Shown: positions 1 to 9,200, numbered from the stretch's first letter. The stretch is 64,000 nt of DNA from Castellaniella sp040276065 (GCF_040276065.1 NZ_JBELOI010000005.1:62001-126000), one strand, 5' to 3'. Program-made: numbers and translations. Notes: generated by a model not told the origin, from the letters alone.

Positions 1-2
1 AG

Positions 3-1562
3 CGTGTGTTCGGCGTCATGTCTAATGAGTCTCTGCTCGCCGTGCCGTTCTTCACCTTCATGGGCCTGATCCTCGAGCGCTCCGGCATGGCCGAGGACTT
101 GCTCGAGACCATCGGTCAGTTGTTCGGCCCCCTGCGCGGCGGGCTGGCGATCGCGGTGATTCTAGTGGGTGCCATGCTGGCGGCCACGACCGGCGTGGTC
201 TCGGCCTCGGTGATTTCGATGGGCCTGATCTCGCTGCCCATCATGCTGCGCTACGGCTACGACCGAAGGCTGGCCTCCGGGGTCATCGCGGCCTCGGGCA
301 CCTTGTCGCAGATCATCCCGCCCTCGCTGGTGTTGATCGTGCTCGCCGACCAGCTCGGCCGCTCGATCGGCGACATGTACAAGGGCGCCTTCCTGCCTGG
401 CTTTGCGCTCACCGGCCTGTATATCCTGTATGTCGTGGCGGTGTCCTTCTTGAAGCCCAAGGCCGCGCCGGCGATCCCGCCCGAGGCGCGCACCTTTGTC
501 GAGCCCAACGGCGGCCACGGCATTCCCTCGCTGCTGGTGTTGATGGCGCTGTCGGTGGCGGTGGCGGTGGCGGGCGTCGAGGTCCTGCTGCCGGACAATG
601 TGCACGTTGATGAACTGATCGTCACCAGCATCCTGGTCTGGGGCGTCACGGCTTTCGTACTCGCGCTGGTCAACAAGGTCCTGCGCCTGGGACTGCTCTC
701 CAAGATCGCGGAACGGGTCACTTTTGTGCTGATTCCGCCGCTGGCGCTGATCTTTCTGGTTCTGGGCACGATCTTCATCGGTGTGGCCACGCCCACCGAG
801 GGCGGCGCCATGGGCGCGGTCGGCGCGCTGATCATGGCGCTCATCAAGCGCCGCCTGAACTGGTCGCTGCTGCGCCAGGCCATGGACACGACGACGACCC
901 TGACTTGTTTCGTGGTGTTCATCCTGATCGGCTCGTCGGTGTTCAGCCTGACCTTCCGCGGCGTCAACGGCGATCTGTGGGTCGAGCACCTGCTGATCGG
1001 CCTGCCGGGCGGCGAGATGGGGTTCCTGATCGTGGTCAGTATTCTGACCTTTGCGCTGGCGTTCTTCCTGGATTTTTTCGAGCTGGCCTTCATCATCGTG
1101 CCGCTGCTCGGGCCGGTCGCCGAGAAGATGGGCATCGACCTGATCTGGTTCGGCGTGCTGTTGGCGGTCAATATGCAGACGTCCTTCATGCATCCACCCT
1201 TCGGCTTTGCGCTGTTCTATCTGCGTTCCGTGGCGCCAAAGGAGGATTACATCGACAAGGTCACCGGCCAACCCATCGCCAAGGTGACGACCGGCCAGAT
1301 CTACTGGGGATCCATTCCCTTCATCGTGATCCAGCTCTTCATGGTCGCGATGGTCCTGCTGTATCCCAGCATGGTCACGCACTACAAGGCCGACCGGCCC
1401 AAGGTCGACATCGAGAACATCGAGATCGACGTGGGGACCTTCTCGGGCTATGGCACCGGCAGCTACGGCGATGGATCGGCGGCGGGGGCCTATGGTCCGG
1501 ACGTTGGTTCGGATGCGGGCGGCACCCCGTCGGATCAGGAATTGAACAACATGTTCAAGTAG
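3..1562 (+). CDS. TRAP transporter large permease, DctM family (5' truncated)
   Basis: This is the large membrane subunit of a tripartite (TRAP) importer, which uses an ion gradient to take up organic acids delivered by a periplasmic binding protein. The reading frame is open to the left edge, so the N-terminus lies outside the window. The visible 518 residues are dominated by hydrophobic helices, with DctM-like stretches such as LLAVPFFTFMG near the start, ATTGVVSASVISMG and SGTLSQIIPPS. A hydrophilic insert of about 70 residues follows the first half, as in the long DctM proteins of the mannitol/chloroaromatic type. The C-terminus is a Gly/Ser/Ala-rich soluble tail (GYGTGSYGDGS) not expected in the core fold. 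The binding protein and small permease presumably lie upstream. The substrate cannot be read from this fragment. Family assignment is firm. Confidence 0.93.
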   Translation, partial: RVFGVMSNESLLAVPFFTFMGLILERSGMAEDLLETIGQLFGPLRGGLAIAVILVGAMLAATTGVVSASVISMGLISLPIMLRYGYDRRLASGVIAASGTLSQIIPPSLVLIVLADQLGRSIGDMYKGAFLPGFALTGLYILYVVAVSFLKPKAAPAIPPEARTFVEPNGGHGIPSLLVLMALSVAVAVAGVEVLLPDNVHVDELIVTSILVWGVTAFVLALVNKVLRLGLLSKIAERVTFVLIPPLALIFLVLGTIFIGVATPTEGGAMGAVGALIMALIKRRLNWSLLRQAMDTTTTLTCFVVFILIGSSVFSLTFRGVNGDLWVEHLLIGLPGGEMGFLIVVSILTFALAFFLDFFELAFIIVPLLGPVAEKMGIDLIWFGVLLAVNMQTSFMHPPFGFALFYLRSVAPKEDYIDKVTGQPIAKVTTGQIYWGSIPFIVIQLFMVAMVLLYPSMVTHYKADRPKVDIENIEIDVGTFSGYGTGSYGDGSAAGAYGPDVGSDAGGTPSDQELNNMFK

Positions 1563-1604
1563 CTGGACTGGGGCGCGGCGGAGCGGCCGCCCCGCCCCGG
1601 GGCT

Positions 1605-4187
1605 TCATGACGGTGCGCGGCGCTTGCGCACACAGTCCAGCCAGGCGTCGATCGGCATGGGTCGCGCCATCAGATAGCCTTGCAGCGCATCGCAATCGTG
1701 CTGGAACAGGAAGTCGGCCTGGGGCTGGGTTTCGACGCCCTCGGCCACCACCTGCAGTCCGAGCTGTTCGGCCATGGCCAGGATCAGTTGCGCGATGGCC
1801 ATGCTGTCGGGGTCGTTCGGGATGTCCTGAACGAGGCTCTTGTCGATCTTGAGTTCGTAGAGGGGCACGCGCTTGAGGCTGGCCAGATTCGAGTAGCCCG
1901 TGCCGAAGTCGTCGACGGAAAAGCGGATGCCCAACCGGGTGATCTCGTCCAGGCGTTGCATGGTGGCGTGGGCGTCGCGGATCAGGACGCCTTCGGTGAT
2001 TTCGAAAATCAGGCGATTGCCCGGCGCCCCGGTGCGTTCCAGGATGTCGCGCACGTACTGGACGAAATTCGGGTCCATGAGGCGCTTTGGGCTGATGTTC
2101 AGCGAGATGGGGTAGGTCTCGTCCAGTGCCTGCAGATCCAGCAGGACCTGGCAGGCCACCTCCAGCGTCCAGTCGCTCAGGTGGTTGATCAGGCCGGTTT
2201 CCTCGGCCAGGGGGATGAACAGGGCAGGGGAAACCGCACCCCGTGTCGGATGGTTCCAGCGCGTCAGCAGCTCTGCCCCAGTGACCCGGCCGCCCTGCGC
2301 ATACTGGGGCTGCAAGTGCATGCAGAGCTGTGGCGTGTTCAGGGCCAGGGTCAGGTCGTGCTCCAGCCACAGGCGCTGTTCGACCTCGGATTGGATGTCC
2401 TGTTCGTAAAAGACGACACAATTGCCGCCGCGTTCCTTGGCACGATGCATGGCCATGTCGGCCTCGCGCATCACGTCGTCGATCGACGTGCTGCGGGCCT
2501 GCAGCAGGGTCAATCCAATACTCGCGCTGAGCACGCTGGGCTTGCCATCGACCACCAGTGGATCATCGAGCAGCGCGAGTCGCAGCTTTTCCGCCACCGA
2601 CATGGCGTTGCGCGCGCTTTCCTCGATGCCGGTGCCAAGCAGCGTGAGCAGGACCATGAATTCGTCGCCGCTGACCCGCGAGACGGTGTCGCGTTCGCGC
2701 GTGCGGGCCACCAGCCGCCGGGCGACCTCCTGCAGGATGCGGTCGCCGACCACGTGGCCCCGGGTGTCGTTGATCTTCTTGAAATTGTCGAGGTCCAGAA
2801 TCAACAGGGCACCGAACACCTGACCGCTGCTGGCGCTCTCGAGCGCCTGTTCCAGGCGGCTGATCAGCATCCGCCGATTGGGCAGGTCGGTAAGCGTGTC
2901 ATAGAAGGCCAGGCGGTGCACCTGCTCCTCGGCCTGCACGCGGTCCGTGGTGTCGGTCAGGATCGCGCAGACCGCCTCGACGGACCCTTCGGCGTTGCGC
3001 AAAGGCACCTTGATCGATAGGAACGTGTGCTGCTTGCCGGTGGTTGCGGAGGTCAGGCGCTCTTGCAGGGCGACGCGTTGCTCCAGGTGCAGGACCTGCT
3101 GGTCCGATTGTTCGATCGTGTCCGCGGTGCTGGCGTCGTCGAGCAGTTCGCGATCGCGGCGCATGACGAGGTCACTGACCGACAGGCCGAAGAACTCGCA
3201 GACCTTGCGGTTGGCATAGAGGTAGCGCCGCTCGCGGTCTTTGATGTAGATCATCGCGTCGACGGTGTCGAGGATGGTGTTCAGGCGGCGCTCGCTGATG
3301 ATCAGGCGCCGTCGTTGGCTGCGCTCCCGGCGCTTGAGATGTACGGCGAGGATAAGGGCGAACACCAGCATCAGGGCCAGAGCGACGACGAACCACTCTG
3401 AATACCATGGCACCGGCGACTGGGGACGGGGGTTTCGCCACTGCGACAGGATCTGGAAGTAGACCGATTCCGGGTTGGCCTGCCAGGCGCTGAGGTACTG
3501 GTCGATGCGTGCGAGCACCGCGGTGTTGCGACCCTTGGGTGCCGCGAAGAAGGCCTTGGTGGGCTGGAAGATGATGGGGGTGGGGACCAACTGGTATTTC
3601 GGGTATGTGAGTTCGCCGAAGAAATAGTCCGCAACCACTCCGTCGGCCTGCCCCGCCTGGACGAGTTGGAAGCCCTGGGTCAATTGGTTGACGGTCTGTA
3701 GTTGCGCGCCGATGCCCAGGGTCGGCAGCAGCCCGCTGAGATAGTCGTACTGGGCCGATCCGGCCAGCACGGCGAGGCGCTTGCCGTGGAGATCCTGGAT
3801 GGTGTGCAGCGCGTTGCCCTTCGCGGCGTAGATCTGGGACCAGCTATGCAGTGCCGGGATGTGGTGGAAGTCGATCGTCCGGGCGCGCTCGGCGGTGTAG
3901 AACACATCGGGCAGCAGATCGATCTCGCCGCTCTCGAGCTGATGCATGCAGGCGGCCCAGTCGCACGCCTCGAGCGTGAGGGTCCAGCCCTCGCGTTCCG
4001 CGATTTTGCCGAGCATCTCGCCCAGGATTCCGCCAGGTCGGCCTTCGGGCGTGATGTAGATGTCGGGTGGCTGGTCATAGATACCCACACGTAGCGCCAC
4101 TGCATGTCCGGTGGCTGGCAAACTGATCGATACTGCGGCCAGGGACAGCAGGAGGGCGCTTCGAAGGATTCGGATGATGATCCGCAT
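1605..4187 (-). CDS. Membrane c-di-GMP signalling protein: solute-binding domain, PAS, GGDEF and EAL
   Basis: The predicted product (860 residues) probably senses a periplasmic ligand and adjusts cytoplasmic cyclic-di-GMP. In order: a signal peptide (about 1-28), a type-3 extracellular solute-binding domain (about 30-245), one transmembrane helix (about 262-282), a PAS domain (about 295-405), a GGDEF domain (about 425-590) and an EAL domain (about 605-850). The cyclase motif reads SGDEF instead of GGDEF. The phosphodiesterase motif reads ELL (GAELLTRW), while DDFGTGYS, ITE, LKIDKS and AEGVET, which carry the other catalytic residues, are intact. I chose the ATG at 4187 because it opens directly on the signal peptide; an in-frame ATG at 4301 would add 38 residues without family support. 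It converges on the TRAP permease across 42 bases of GC-rich hairpin sequence. Domain calls are secure; net synthesis or hydrolysis is unknown. Confidence 0.93.
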   Translation of the reverse strand: MRIIIRILRSALLLSLAAVSISLPATGHAVALRVGIYDQPPDIYITPEGRPGGILGEMLGKIAEREGWTLTLEACDWAACMHQLESGEIDLLPDVFYTAERARTIDFHHIPALHSWSQIYAAKGNALHTIQDLHGKRLAVLAGSAQYDYLSGLLPTLGIGAQLQTVNQLTQGFQLVQAGQADGVVADYFFGELTYPKYQLVPTPIIFQPTKAFFAAPKGRNTAVLARIDQYLSAWQANPESVYFQILSQWRNPRPQSPVPWYSEWFVVALALMLVFALILAVHLKRRERSQRRRLIISERRLNTILDTVDAMIYIKDRERRYLYANRKVCEFFGLSVSDLVMRRDRELLDDASTADTIEQSDQQVLHLEQRVALQERLTSATTGKQHTFLSIKVPLRNAEGSVEAVCAILTDTTDRVQAEEQVHRLAFYDTLTDLPNRRMLISRLEQALESASSGQVFGALLILDLDNFKKINDTRGHVVGDRILQEVARRLVARTRERDTVSRVSGDEFMVLLTLLGTGIEESARNAMSVAEKLRLALLDDPLVVDGKPSVLSASIGLTLLQARSTSIDDVMREADMAMHRAKERGGNCVVFYEQDIQSEVEQRLWLEHDLTLALNTPQLCMHLQPQYAQGGRVTGAELLTRWNHPTRGAVSPALFIPLAEETGLINHLSDWTLEVACQVLLDLQALDETYPISLNISPKRLMDPNFVQYVRDILERTGAPGNRLIFEITEGVLIRDAHATMQRLDEITRLGIRFSVDDFGTGYSNLASLKRVPLYELKIDKSLVQDIPNDPDSMAIAQLILAMAEQLGLQVVAEGVETQPQADFLFQHDCDALQGYLMARPMPIDAWLDCVRKRRAPS

Positions 4188-4546
4188 GGGCTCAGTCGGA
4201 CGTGGAAGGGCCTGTTTTTGGTCGGTGCGGTCGAATCCTGCGGGCCATCTGCCTGACCCGGCGTGATTCATCGGAGCTTGCCGACCTGTGTTGCCAGACA
4301 AAAATTGTTGACAATATTATCAGCCTGTCGCGGGTGCCTACAAGGGCTCGAAAGTGCGTCGCCGGGGGGGCGGCCAAGCGGCTGCGGCGGGGCAATGCTC
4401 GGCAAGGCTTACCATAGATCAATAGCGTAAGCTTAAAACAAATGTTGTGTGGGTCGAAATGCCACCTGTTCGGGCATTTGCGCGGGCGCTGTGGCAGGGA
4501 GGATAAAATAATGCCTCCAGATCTCACAACCTCACAAAGGTTAACC
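4188..4546. promoter_or_regulatory. Divergent intergenic region between the GGDEF/EAL gene and kbl
   Basis: This 359-base gap holds no convincing gene and must carry the promoters of both flanking genes. An AT-rich island at 4301-4321 contains the near-palindrome ATTGTTGACAAT. On the minus strand, TTGTAG (4338-4343) and GATAAT (4316-4321), spaced by 16, could serve the GGDEF/EAL gene. A seven-base inverted repeat (AAATGCC at 4457-4463, GGCATTT at 4473-4479, nine-base loop) lies in the likely kbl leader, and a G7 run occurs at 4364-4370. An in-frame ATG at 4511 behind GGGAGG is an alternative kbl start, judged less likely. All regulatory assignments here are pattern-based. Confidence 0.5.
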
Positions 4547-5755
4547 ATGTCACAGCGTTTCCTGGATGAGGCGCGCGCCCGGATCGGGCAGTTGCGCACG
4601 GATGGGTTCTATAAGACCGAACGCGTCATCGCCAGCCAACAGGCCGCCGGCATCCGGCTGGCCGACGGCGCCCAGGTCCTGAATTTTTGCGCCAACAATT
4701 ACCTGGGTCTGGCCAATGACGCGCGCCTTGTCGAGGCCGCGCGCGAGGGCCTCGCCACCGACGGTTTCGGCATGGCTTCGGTGCGTTTCATCTGTGGCAC
4801 GCAGTCAGGCCACAAGGTGCTGGAGGCGGCGCTGGCTTCGTGGTTGGGCATGGGCGATGCGATCTTGTATTCGAGCTGTTTCGACGCCAATGGCGGCCTG
4901 TTCGAGGCCCTGCTCGATGAGCGCGACGCGGTCGTCAGCGACGCCTTGAATCATGCCAGCATTATCGACGGGGTGCGCCTGTGCAAGGCGCGGCGCTACC
5001 GCTATGCGAACAACGACATGACCGATCTGCGGGCACAACTCGAGGCGGCCCGCGCTGCCGGGGCGCGGCATGTGATGATCGCCACGGATGGCGTGTTTTC
5101 GATGGATGGGGTGATCGCCGACCTGCCGTCGATCTGCGACCTGGCCGACGAGTTCGATGCCTTGGTCATGGTCGACGATTCGCATGCCGTGGGGTTCATG
5201 GGCGAGGGCGGGCGTGGCACGCCCGAGCATTGCGGCGTCGGGGGGCGTGTCCACATCCTGACGGGTACTTTGGGCAAGGCGTTGGGCGGGGCCTCGGGCG
5301 GCTATGTGGCGGCCGACGAGGCGGTGGTCGAACTGCTGCGCCAGCGCTCGCGGCCGTATCTGTTCTCGAATTCGCTGGCGCCTGCCATCGTCTCGGCGTC
5401 TCTGCGCGTGATCGAGGTGCTGCGCAGTGCCGAAGGCACCGCGCTGCGCGAGCGCGTGCACGTCAACGGGCGGCATTTCCGCCAGTCGATGCAGGCGCTG
5501 GGCTTCGATCTTGTGCCGGGCGACCATCCCATCATCCCGGTGATGCTTGGCGATGCTGCCTTGGCGTCGCGCATGGCCGACGCGCTGCTCGGCGAGGGCG
5601 TCTATGTCGTCGGATTTTCCTATCCCGTCGTCCCCAAGGGACAGGCGCGCATCCGCGCGCAAATGAGCGCGGCGCACACGCTCGCGCAGATCGATGAGGC
5701 GGTCGAAGCCTTCGCCCGAGTGGGCCGCGCGCTGGGCGTGATTCCACGCAACTGA
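4547..5755 (+). CDS. kbl: 2-amino-3-ketobutyrate CoA ligase (glycine C-acetyltransferase)
   Basis: PLP-dependent enzyme that cleaves 2-amino-3-ketobutyrate with CoA to glycine and acetyl-CoA, the second step of threonine degradation by the dehydrogenase route. The 402-residue length is typical. The alpha-oxoamine synthase signature is clear: NFCANNYLGL near the N-terminus, DDSHAVGFMG in the cofactor region, and the PLP lysine in TLGKALGG at residue 244, the same number as in the Escherichia coli enzyme. The start at 4547 follows AAAGG at good spacing and gives an N-terminus aligning residue for residue with E. coli Kbl. The dehydrogenase gene follows 17 bases later, so the two form the usual kbl-tdh operon. 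Confidence 0.96.
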   Translation: MSQRFLDEARARIGQLRTDGFYKTERVIASQQAAGIRLADGAQVLNFCANNYLGLANDARLVEAAREGLATDGFGMASVRFICGTQSGHKVLEAALASWLGMGDAILYSSCFDANGGLFEALLDERDAVVSDALNHASIIDGVRLCKARRYRYANNDMTDLRAQLEAARAAGARHVMIATDGVFSMDGVIADLPSICDLADEFDALVMVDDSHAVGFMGEGGRGTPEHCGVGGRVHILTGTLGKALGGASGGYVAADEAVVELLRQRSRPYLFSNSLAPAIVSASLRVIEVLRSAEGTALRERVHVNGRHFRQSMQALGFDLVPGDHPIIPVMLGDAALASRMADALLGEGVYVVGFSYPVVPKGQARIRAQMSAAHTLAQIDEAVEAFARVGRALGVIPRN

Positions 5756-5772
5756 ACGGACGGGACACCATC

Positions 5773-6798
5773 ATGCGTGCATTGGCGAAGCTGCATCCGG
5801 CCCCAGGGCTGGAACTCATCGAAGTCGACCGTCCCAAGATCGGTCACAACGACCTCCTCATCCGCATCCGCAAAACCGCCATTTGCGGCACGGACATCCA
5901 TATCTGGAAATGGGACGATTGGGCGGCCCGAACGGTACCCGTGCCCATGCATGTCGGCCACGAATACGTGGGCGAGGTGGTCGAGATCGGCCAGGAGGTC
6001 CGGGGCTTCCAAATCGGCGACCGGGTCTCGGGCGAGGGCCACATCACTTGCGGCCATTGCCGCAACTGCCGCGCGGGGCGTCGTCACCTGTGCCGCAATA
6101 CGTCCGGCGTGGGCGTGAACCGTCCCGGCGCCTTTGCCGACTACCTGGCGATCCCGGCCTTCAACGCCTTCCGTATTCCGGACGATGTGTCCGACGATCT
6201 GGCGGCGATCTTCGACCCGTACGGTAACGCCACGCACACGGCGCTGGCCTTCGATCTGGTGGGCGAGGATGTCTTGATCACCGGTGCTGGGCCGATCGGT
6301 GCGATGGCGGCGGCCATCGCGCGCCATGTGGGCGCGCGCAACGTCGTGATCACCGACGTCAACGACTACCGGCTGGATCTGGCCGCGCGCATGGGCGCGA
6401 CCCGCACGGTGAACGTGGCGCGCGAGGAACTGGCGGTGGTGATGCGCGAATTGGGCATGACCGAGGGCTTTGACGTCGGCCTGGAAATGTCCGGTGTCGC
6501 CAGCGCGTTCTCGTCGATGCTCGCGGAAATGAATCACGGGGGCAAGATCGCCATGCTGGGCATCCTGCCCGACGGAGTCGGCGTGGACTGGGGCCAGGTG
6601 ATCTTCAAGGGCCTGGAGATCAAGGGGATCTATGGGCGTCAGATGTTCGAGACCTGGTACAAGATGGTCGCCATGCTGCAAAGCGGACTGGACCTGTCGC
6701 CCATCCTGACCCATCGCTATCCGGTATCCGAGTATCGCCAAGGTTTCGACGTGATGCTGTCAGGCCATAGTGGCAAGGTCATCCTGGATTGGAACTGA
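5773..6798 (+). CDS. tdh: L-threonine 3-dehydrogenase
   Basis: Zinc-dependent, NAD-linked medium-chain dehydrogenase that oxidises L-threonine to 2-amino-3-ketobutyrate, the substrate of the upstream ligase. The 341-residue product has the catalytic zinc cysteine at residue 38 (AICGTD, the E. coli position), GHEYVG, the four-cysteine structural zinc lobe (CGHCRNCRAG...C) and the Rossmann motif GAGPIGAM. The tail motif HRYPVSEYRQGF is also typical. Downstream it converges on the asparaginase gene; the 54-base gap contains a GC-rich near-perfect palindrome (GGAGGC-GG-GCCTCC) but no T-run. Assignment is very secure. Confidence 0.97.
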   Translation: MRALAKLHPAPGLELIEVDRPKIGHNDLLIRIRKTAICGTDIHIWKWDDWAARTVPVPMHVGHEYVGEVVEIGQEVRGFQIGDRVSGEGHITCGHCRNCRAGRRHLCRNTSGVGVNRPGAFADYLAIPAFNAFRIPDDVSDDLAAIFDPYGNATHTALAFDLVGEDVLITGAGPIGAMAAAIARHVGARNVVITDVNDYRLDLAARMGATRTVNVAREELAVVMRELGMTEGFDVGLEMSGVASAFSSMLAEMNHGGKIAMLGILPDGVGVDWGQVIFKGLEIKGIYGRQMFETWYKMVAMLQSGLDLSPILTHRYPVSEYRQGFDVMLSGHSGKVILDWN

Positions 6799-6852
6799 TC
6801 CCGGCGGGCCGCCGCGGAGGCGGGCCTCCGGTGCCTGGGCAGCGGATCGGGT

Positions 6853-7851
6853 TCAGAGCTCGCGCAGCGCGGCGCCGATCGCGGTCGTGTCCAGGCCGCG
6901 CGCCAGGGCCAGGCGCAGCAGCGTGCGGGCCTGCTGAGGATTGAGCCCCCGCGACGCCAGGATGCCGTCCTCGTCGTCCGAGGCCTTGACCGTCACCTCG
7001 CCGTACGGCACGCGGCTCGCACGGATGCACTGGATCCCGCGACGACGGGCACGCGCGCAGCCACGCAAGGCCGCTGGACTGAGGCTGCCATTTCCCAAGC
7101 CGGCCACCACGATCCCCTCGACCCCTGCGTCGATGGCCGCCTGGTACAGGTGGTCGCCGGCGTCCTGGTGGTCGTAGAGAATATCGACCCGGGGCAGCTT
7201 GCGCAGCCCCGTCAAGGGGAAGGGCGCGGCTGGCGGCAGGATGGGGCGCTGTACGATGCGCACCGCACCGTCGCTGATCCAGCCCAACACCCCGGGCCCC
7301 TCGGCACCGAAGGCATCGACCCGGGTGGTGTGACCCTTGGTGGCGTGGCGCGCGGCGAGGATCCGGTCGTTCATGGCCACCAGGATGCCGCAGTCGCGGC
7401 TGCGCGGATCGCGCGCAACGAGCAGCGCGTTGTACAGATTGAGCGGGCCGTCCGCACTCAGCGCCGAGCCCGGGCGCATCGCGCCCACCAGCACCACGGG
7501 CTTGGGGTGGCGGATCGTCAGATGCAACAGAAAGGCGGTTTCCTCGAGCGTGTCGGTCCCGTGCGTGACGACGAGGCCGTCGATCTCGGGGTCGCGCAGC
7601 AAGGCCCTGATGCGCCGCGCCAGGCGCAGCACCCCGGCGGTCGTGAACTGGCGGCTGTCGATGTTGAAGATCTGCTCGCAGCGGATTGCGCCCAGCGCCT
7701 GGGCGCCGGGCACCGCCGCCAGCATGGCGTCGACGTCCTCGGTCACGCGATAGTCGGTGAGCTCGTTCGCATGCCCGGCGGTGGCGGCGATCGTGCCGCC
7801 GGTGCCGAGCAACACCAGGCGCGCTGGCGCCCGCCGCATGGACCCGCCCAT
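6853..7851 (-). CDS. L-asparaginase
   Basis: Hydrolyses L-asparagine to aspartate and ammonia. The 332-residue product has both catalytic threonine motifs: GTGGTIA near the N-terminus and THGTDT at about residue 96, the latter followed by LEETAFLL. No signal peptide is visible, so a cytoplasmic enzyme is likely. The ATG at 7851 shares one base with the stop of the upstream glutamate dehydrogenase gene (TGATG), which fixes this start and implies translational coupling; an ATG four codons in (7839) is the alternative. The frame stays open far into the dehydrogenase gene, but that extension is a shadow. Pairing with gdhA suggests a nitrogen or amino-acid catabolic unit. Confidence 0.93.
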   Translation of the reverse strand: MGGSMRRAPARLVLLGTGGTIAATAGHANELTDYRVTEDVDAMLAAVPGAQALGAIRCEQIFNIDSRQFTTAGVLRLARRIRALLRDPEIDGLVVTHGTDTLEETAFLLHLTIRHPKPVVLVGAMRPGSALSADGPLNLYNALLVARDPRSRDCGILVAMNDRILAARHATKGHTTRVDAFGAEGPGVLGWISDGAVRIVQRPILPPAAPFPLTGLRKLPRVDILYDHQDAGDHLYQAAIDAGVEGIVVAGLGNGSLSPAALRGCARARRRGIQCIRASRVPYGEVTVKASDDEDGILASRGLNPQQARTLLRLALARGLDTTAIGAALREL

Positions 7852-9140
7852 CAAGGGTAGAGGCCGCGCACCTGGCGGGCCTCGAGGATGCGCGTGCAGG
7901 CGACGATGAATGCCGCGGTGCGCAGCGACACCTGGTGCTCGCGCGCCACGCCGGACATGGCGCTGTAGGCCGAGCGCATCATGGCTTCGAGGCGGTGGTT
8001 GATTTCCTGCTCGGTCCAGAAAAAGCTGGAAAAGTCCTGCACCCATTCGAAATAGCTGACCGTGACCCCGCCGGCATTGGCCACCACGTCGGGCACGATC
8101 ATGGTGCCCTTGGCCGAGATGATGTCGTCGGCCTCGGGGGTCGTCGGGCCATTGGCGCCCTCGACGAGGATCTTGGTATGGATGAGGTCGGCGTTGTCGT
8201 GCGTGATCTGGCCTTCGAGGGCGGCCGGGATGAGGATCTCGGTTTCCAGCGACCAGAACTCCGCGGGCGTGAGTGATTCCGTATCCGGCGCGCCGGCCAC
8301 GCCGCCGGACATGCGTACGTGGTCGAACAGCGCGAGGATGTTCAGGCCGTGGGCGTTGTGGACGATCCCGGTGTGGTCGTAGATCGCCACCACCTTGGCG
8401 CCGGCCTCGTGCAGCAGGCGGGCCGCCGTGCCGCCCACGTTCCCGAAGCCCTGGATGGCGATGCGTGCGCCCTTGATATCGATGTGGCATTCGCGTGCCG
8501 CCTCGCAGGCGGCCACGTAGACGCCGCGTCCGGTCGCTTCGACGCGCCCCAGGCTGCCGCCCAGCGCCACCGGCTTGCCGGTGACCACCCCGGTGGTGGT
8601 TCCTCCCTCGTTCATCGAGTAGGTATCCATCATCCATGCCATGATCTGGGCATTGGTGTTGACATCCGGCGCGGGGATATCCCTGTTGGGGCCGATGATC
8701 ACCCCGATCTCGCTGGTATAGCGGCGGGTGATGCGCTCGAGCTCGCCTTTGGAGTAGTTGTGCGGATCGAGGCGGATGCCGCCTTTGGCGCCGCCGAAGG
8801 GCAGGTTCACGGCGGCCGCTTTGACGGACATCCAGGCCGACAAGGCCATCACTTCGGACAGCGTGACGTCCTGGTGATAGCGCACGCCGCCCTTGCCGGG
8901 GCCGCGCGAGATGTTGTGCTGGACGCGGTAGCCCTCGAAATGAGCCACCTCGCCATTGTCGAGTTCGACGGGAACGTCGACGATCAGGATGCGCTTGGGG
9001 CGCTTGAGTGTTTCGATCCAGCGGCTGAGAGAGCCCAGATAAGGCGCCACGCGGTCCACTTGTTCGAGGTAGATGCCCCAGGGACCCGGATCGTCAGGAT
9101 TCAGGTACGAAGGCAGCGGTTGCGGCATGGATTCTGTCAT
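7851..9140 (-). CDS. gdhA: Glutamate dehydrogenase (Glu/Leu/Phe/Val family)
   Basis: Interconverts glutamate and 2-oxoglutarate plus ammonia using NAD(P). The 429-residue length fits the hexameric small enzymes. Seen motifs: KGGVRYHQDV, the catalytic lysine loop PFGGAKGGI, GPNRDIPAPDVNT, and the dinucleotide-binding GFGNVGG. The gene is first in a two-gene unit with asparaginase. Its 195-base upstream region contains a -10-like TAGAAT (minus strand, 9195-9200) with only a weak -35, and a G6 run just before the start region. Cofactor preference (NAD or NADP) cannot be decided by eye. Confidence 0.95.
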   Translation of the reverse strand: MTESMPQPLPSYLNPDDPGPWGIYLEQVDRVAPYLGSLSRWIETLKRPKRILIVDVPVELDNGEVAHFEGYRVQHNISRGPGKGGVRYHQDVTLSEVMALSAWMSVKAAAVNLPFGGAKGGIRLDPHNYSKGELERITRRYTSEIGVIIGPNRDIPAPDVNTNAQIMAWMMDTYSMNEGGTTTGVVTGKPVALGGSLGRVEATGRGVYVAACEAARECHIDIKGARIAIQGFGNVGGTAARLLHEAGAKVVAIYDHTGIVHNAHGLNILALFDHVRMSGGVAGAPDTESLTPAEFWSLETEILIPAALEGQITHDNADLIHTKILVEGANGPTTPEADDIISAKGTMIVPDVVANAGGVTVSYFEWVQDFSSFFWTEQEINHRLEAMMRSAYSAMSGVAREHQVSLRTAAFIVACTRILEARQVRGLYP

Positions 9141-9194
9141 GACGATAGCCTTTTGAGAATGGTCGTAAGGAGGGGGGAAATTGACGAAAGGTAC

Positions 9195-9200
9195 ATTCTA
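9195..9200 (-). promoter_or_regulatory. Possible -10 box of gdhA
   Basis: Minus-strand TAGAAT, five of six consensus bases, about 55 bases before the gdhA start. The hexamer 17 bases upstream (CGCACA) is a poor -35, so a regulator may be needed. Pattern match only. Confidence 0.3.

Noticed and set aside
6853..8637. Apparent 594-residue protein containing asparaginase
   Set aside because: The upstream 260 codons read through gdhA in the wrong frame; the TGATG junction at 7849-7853 gives the real start.
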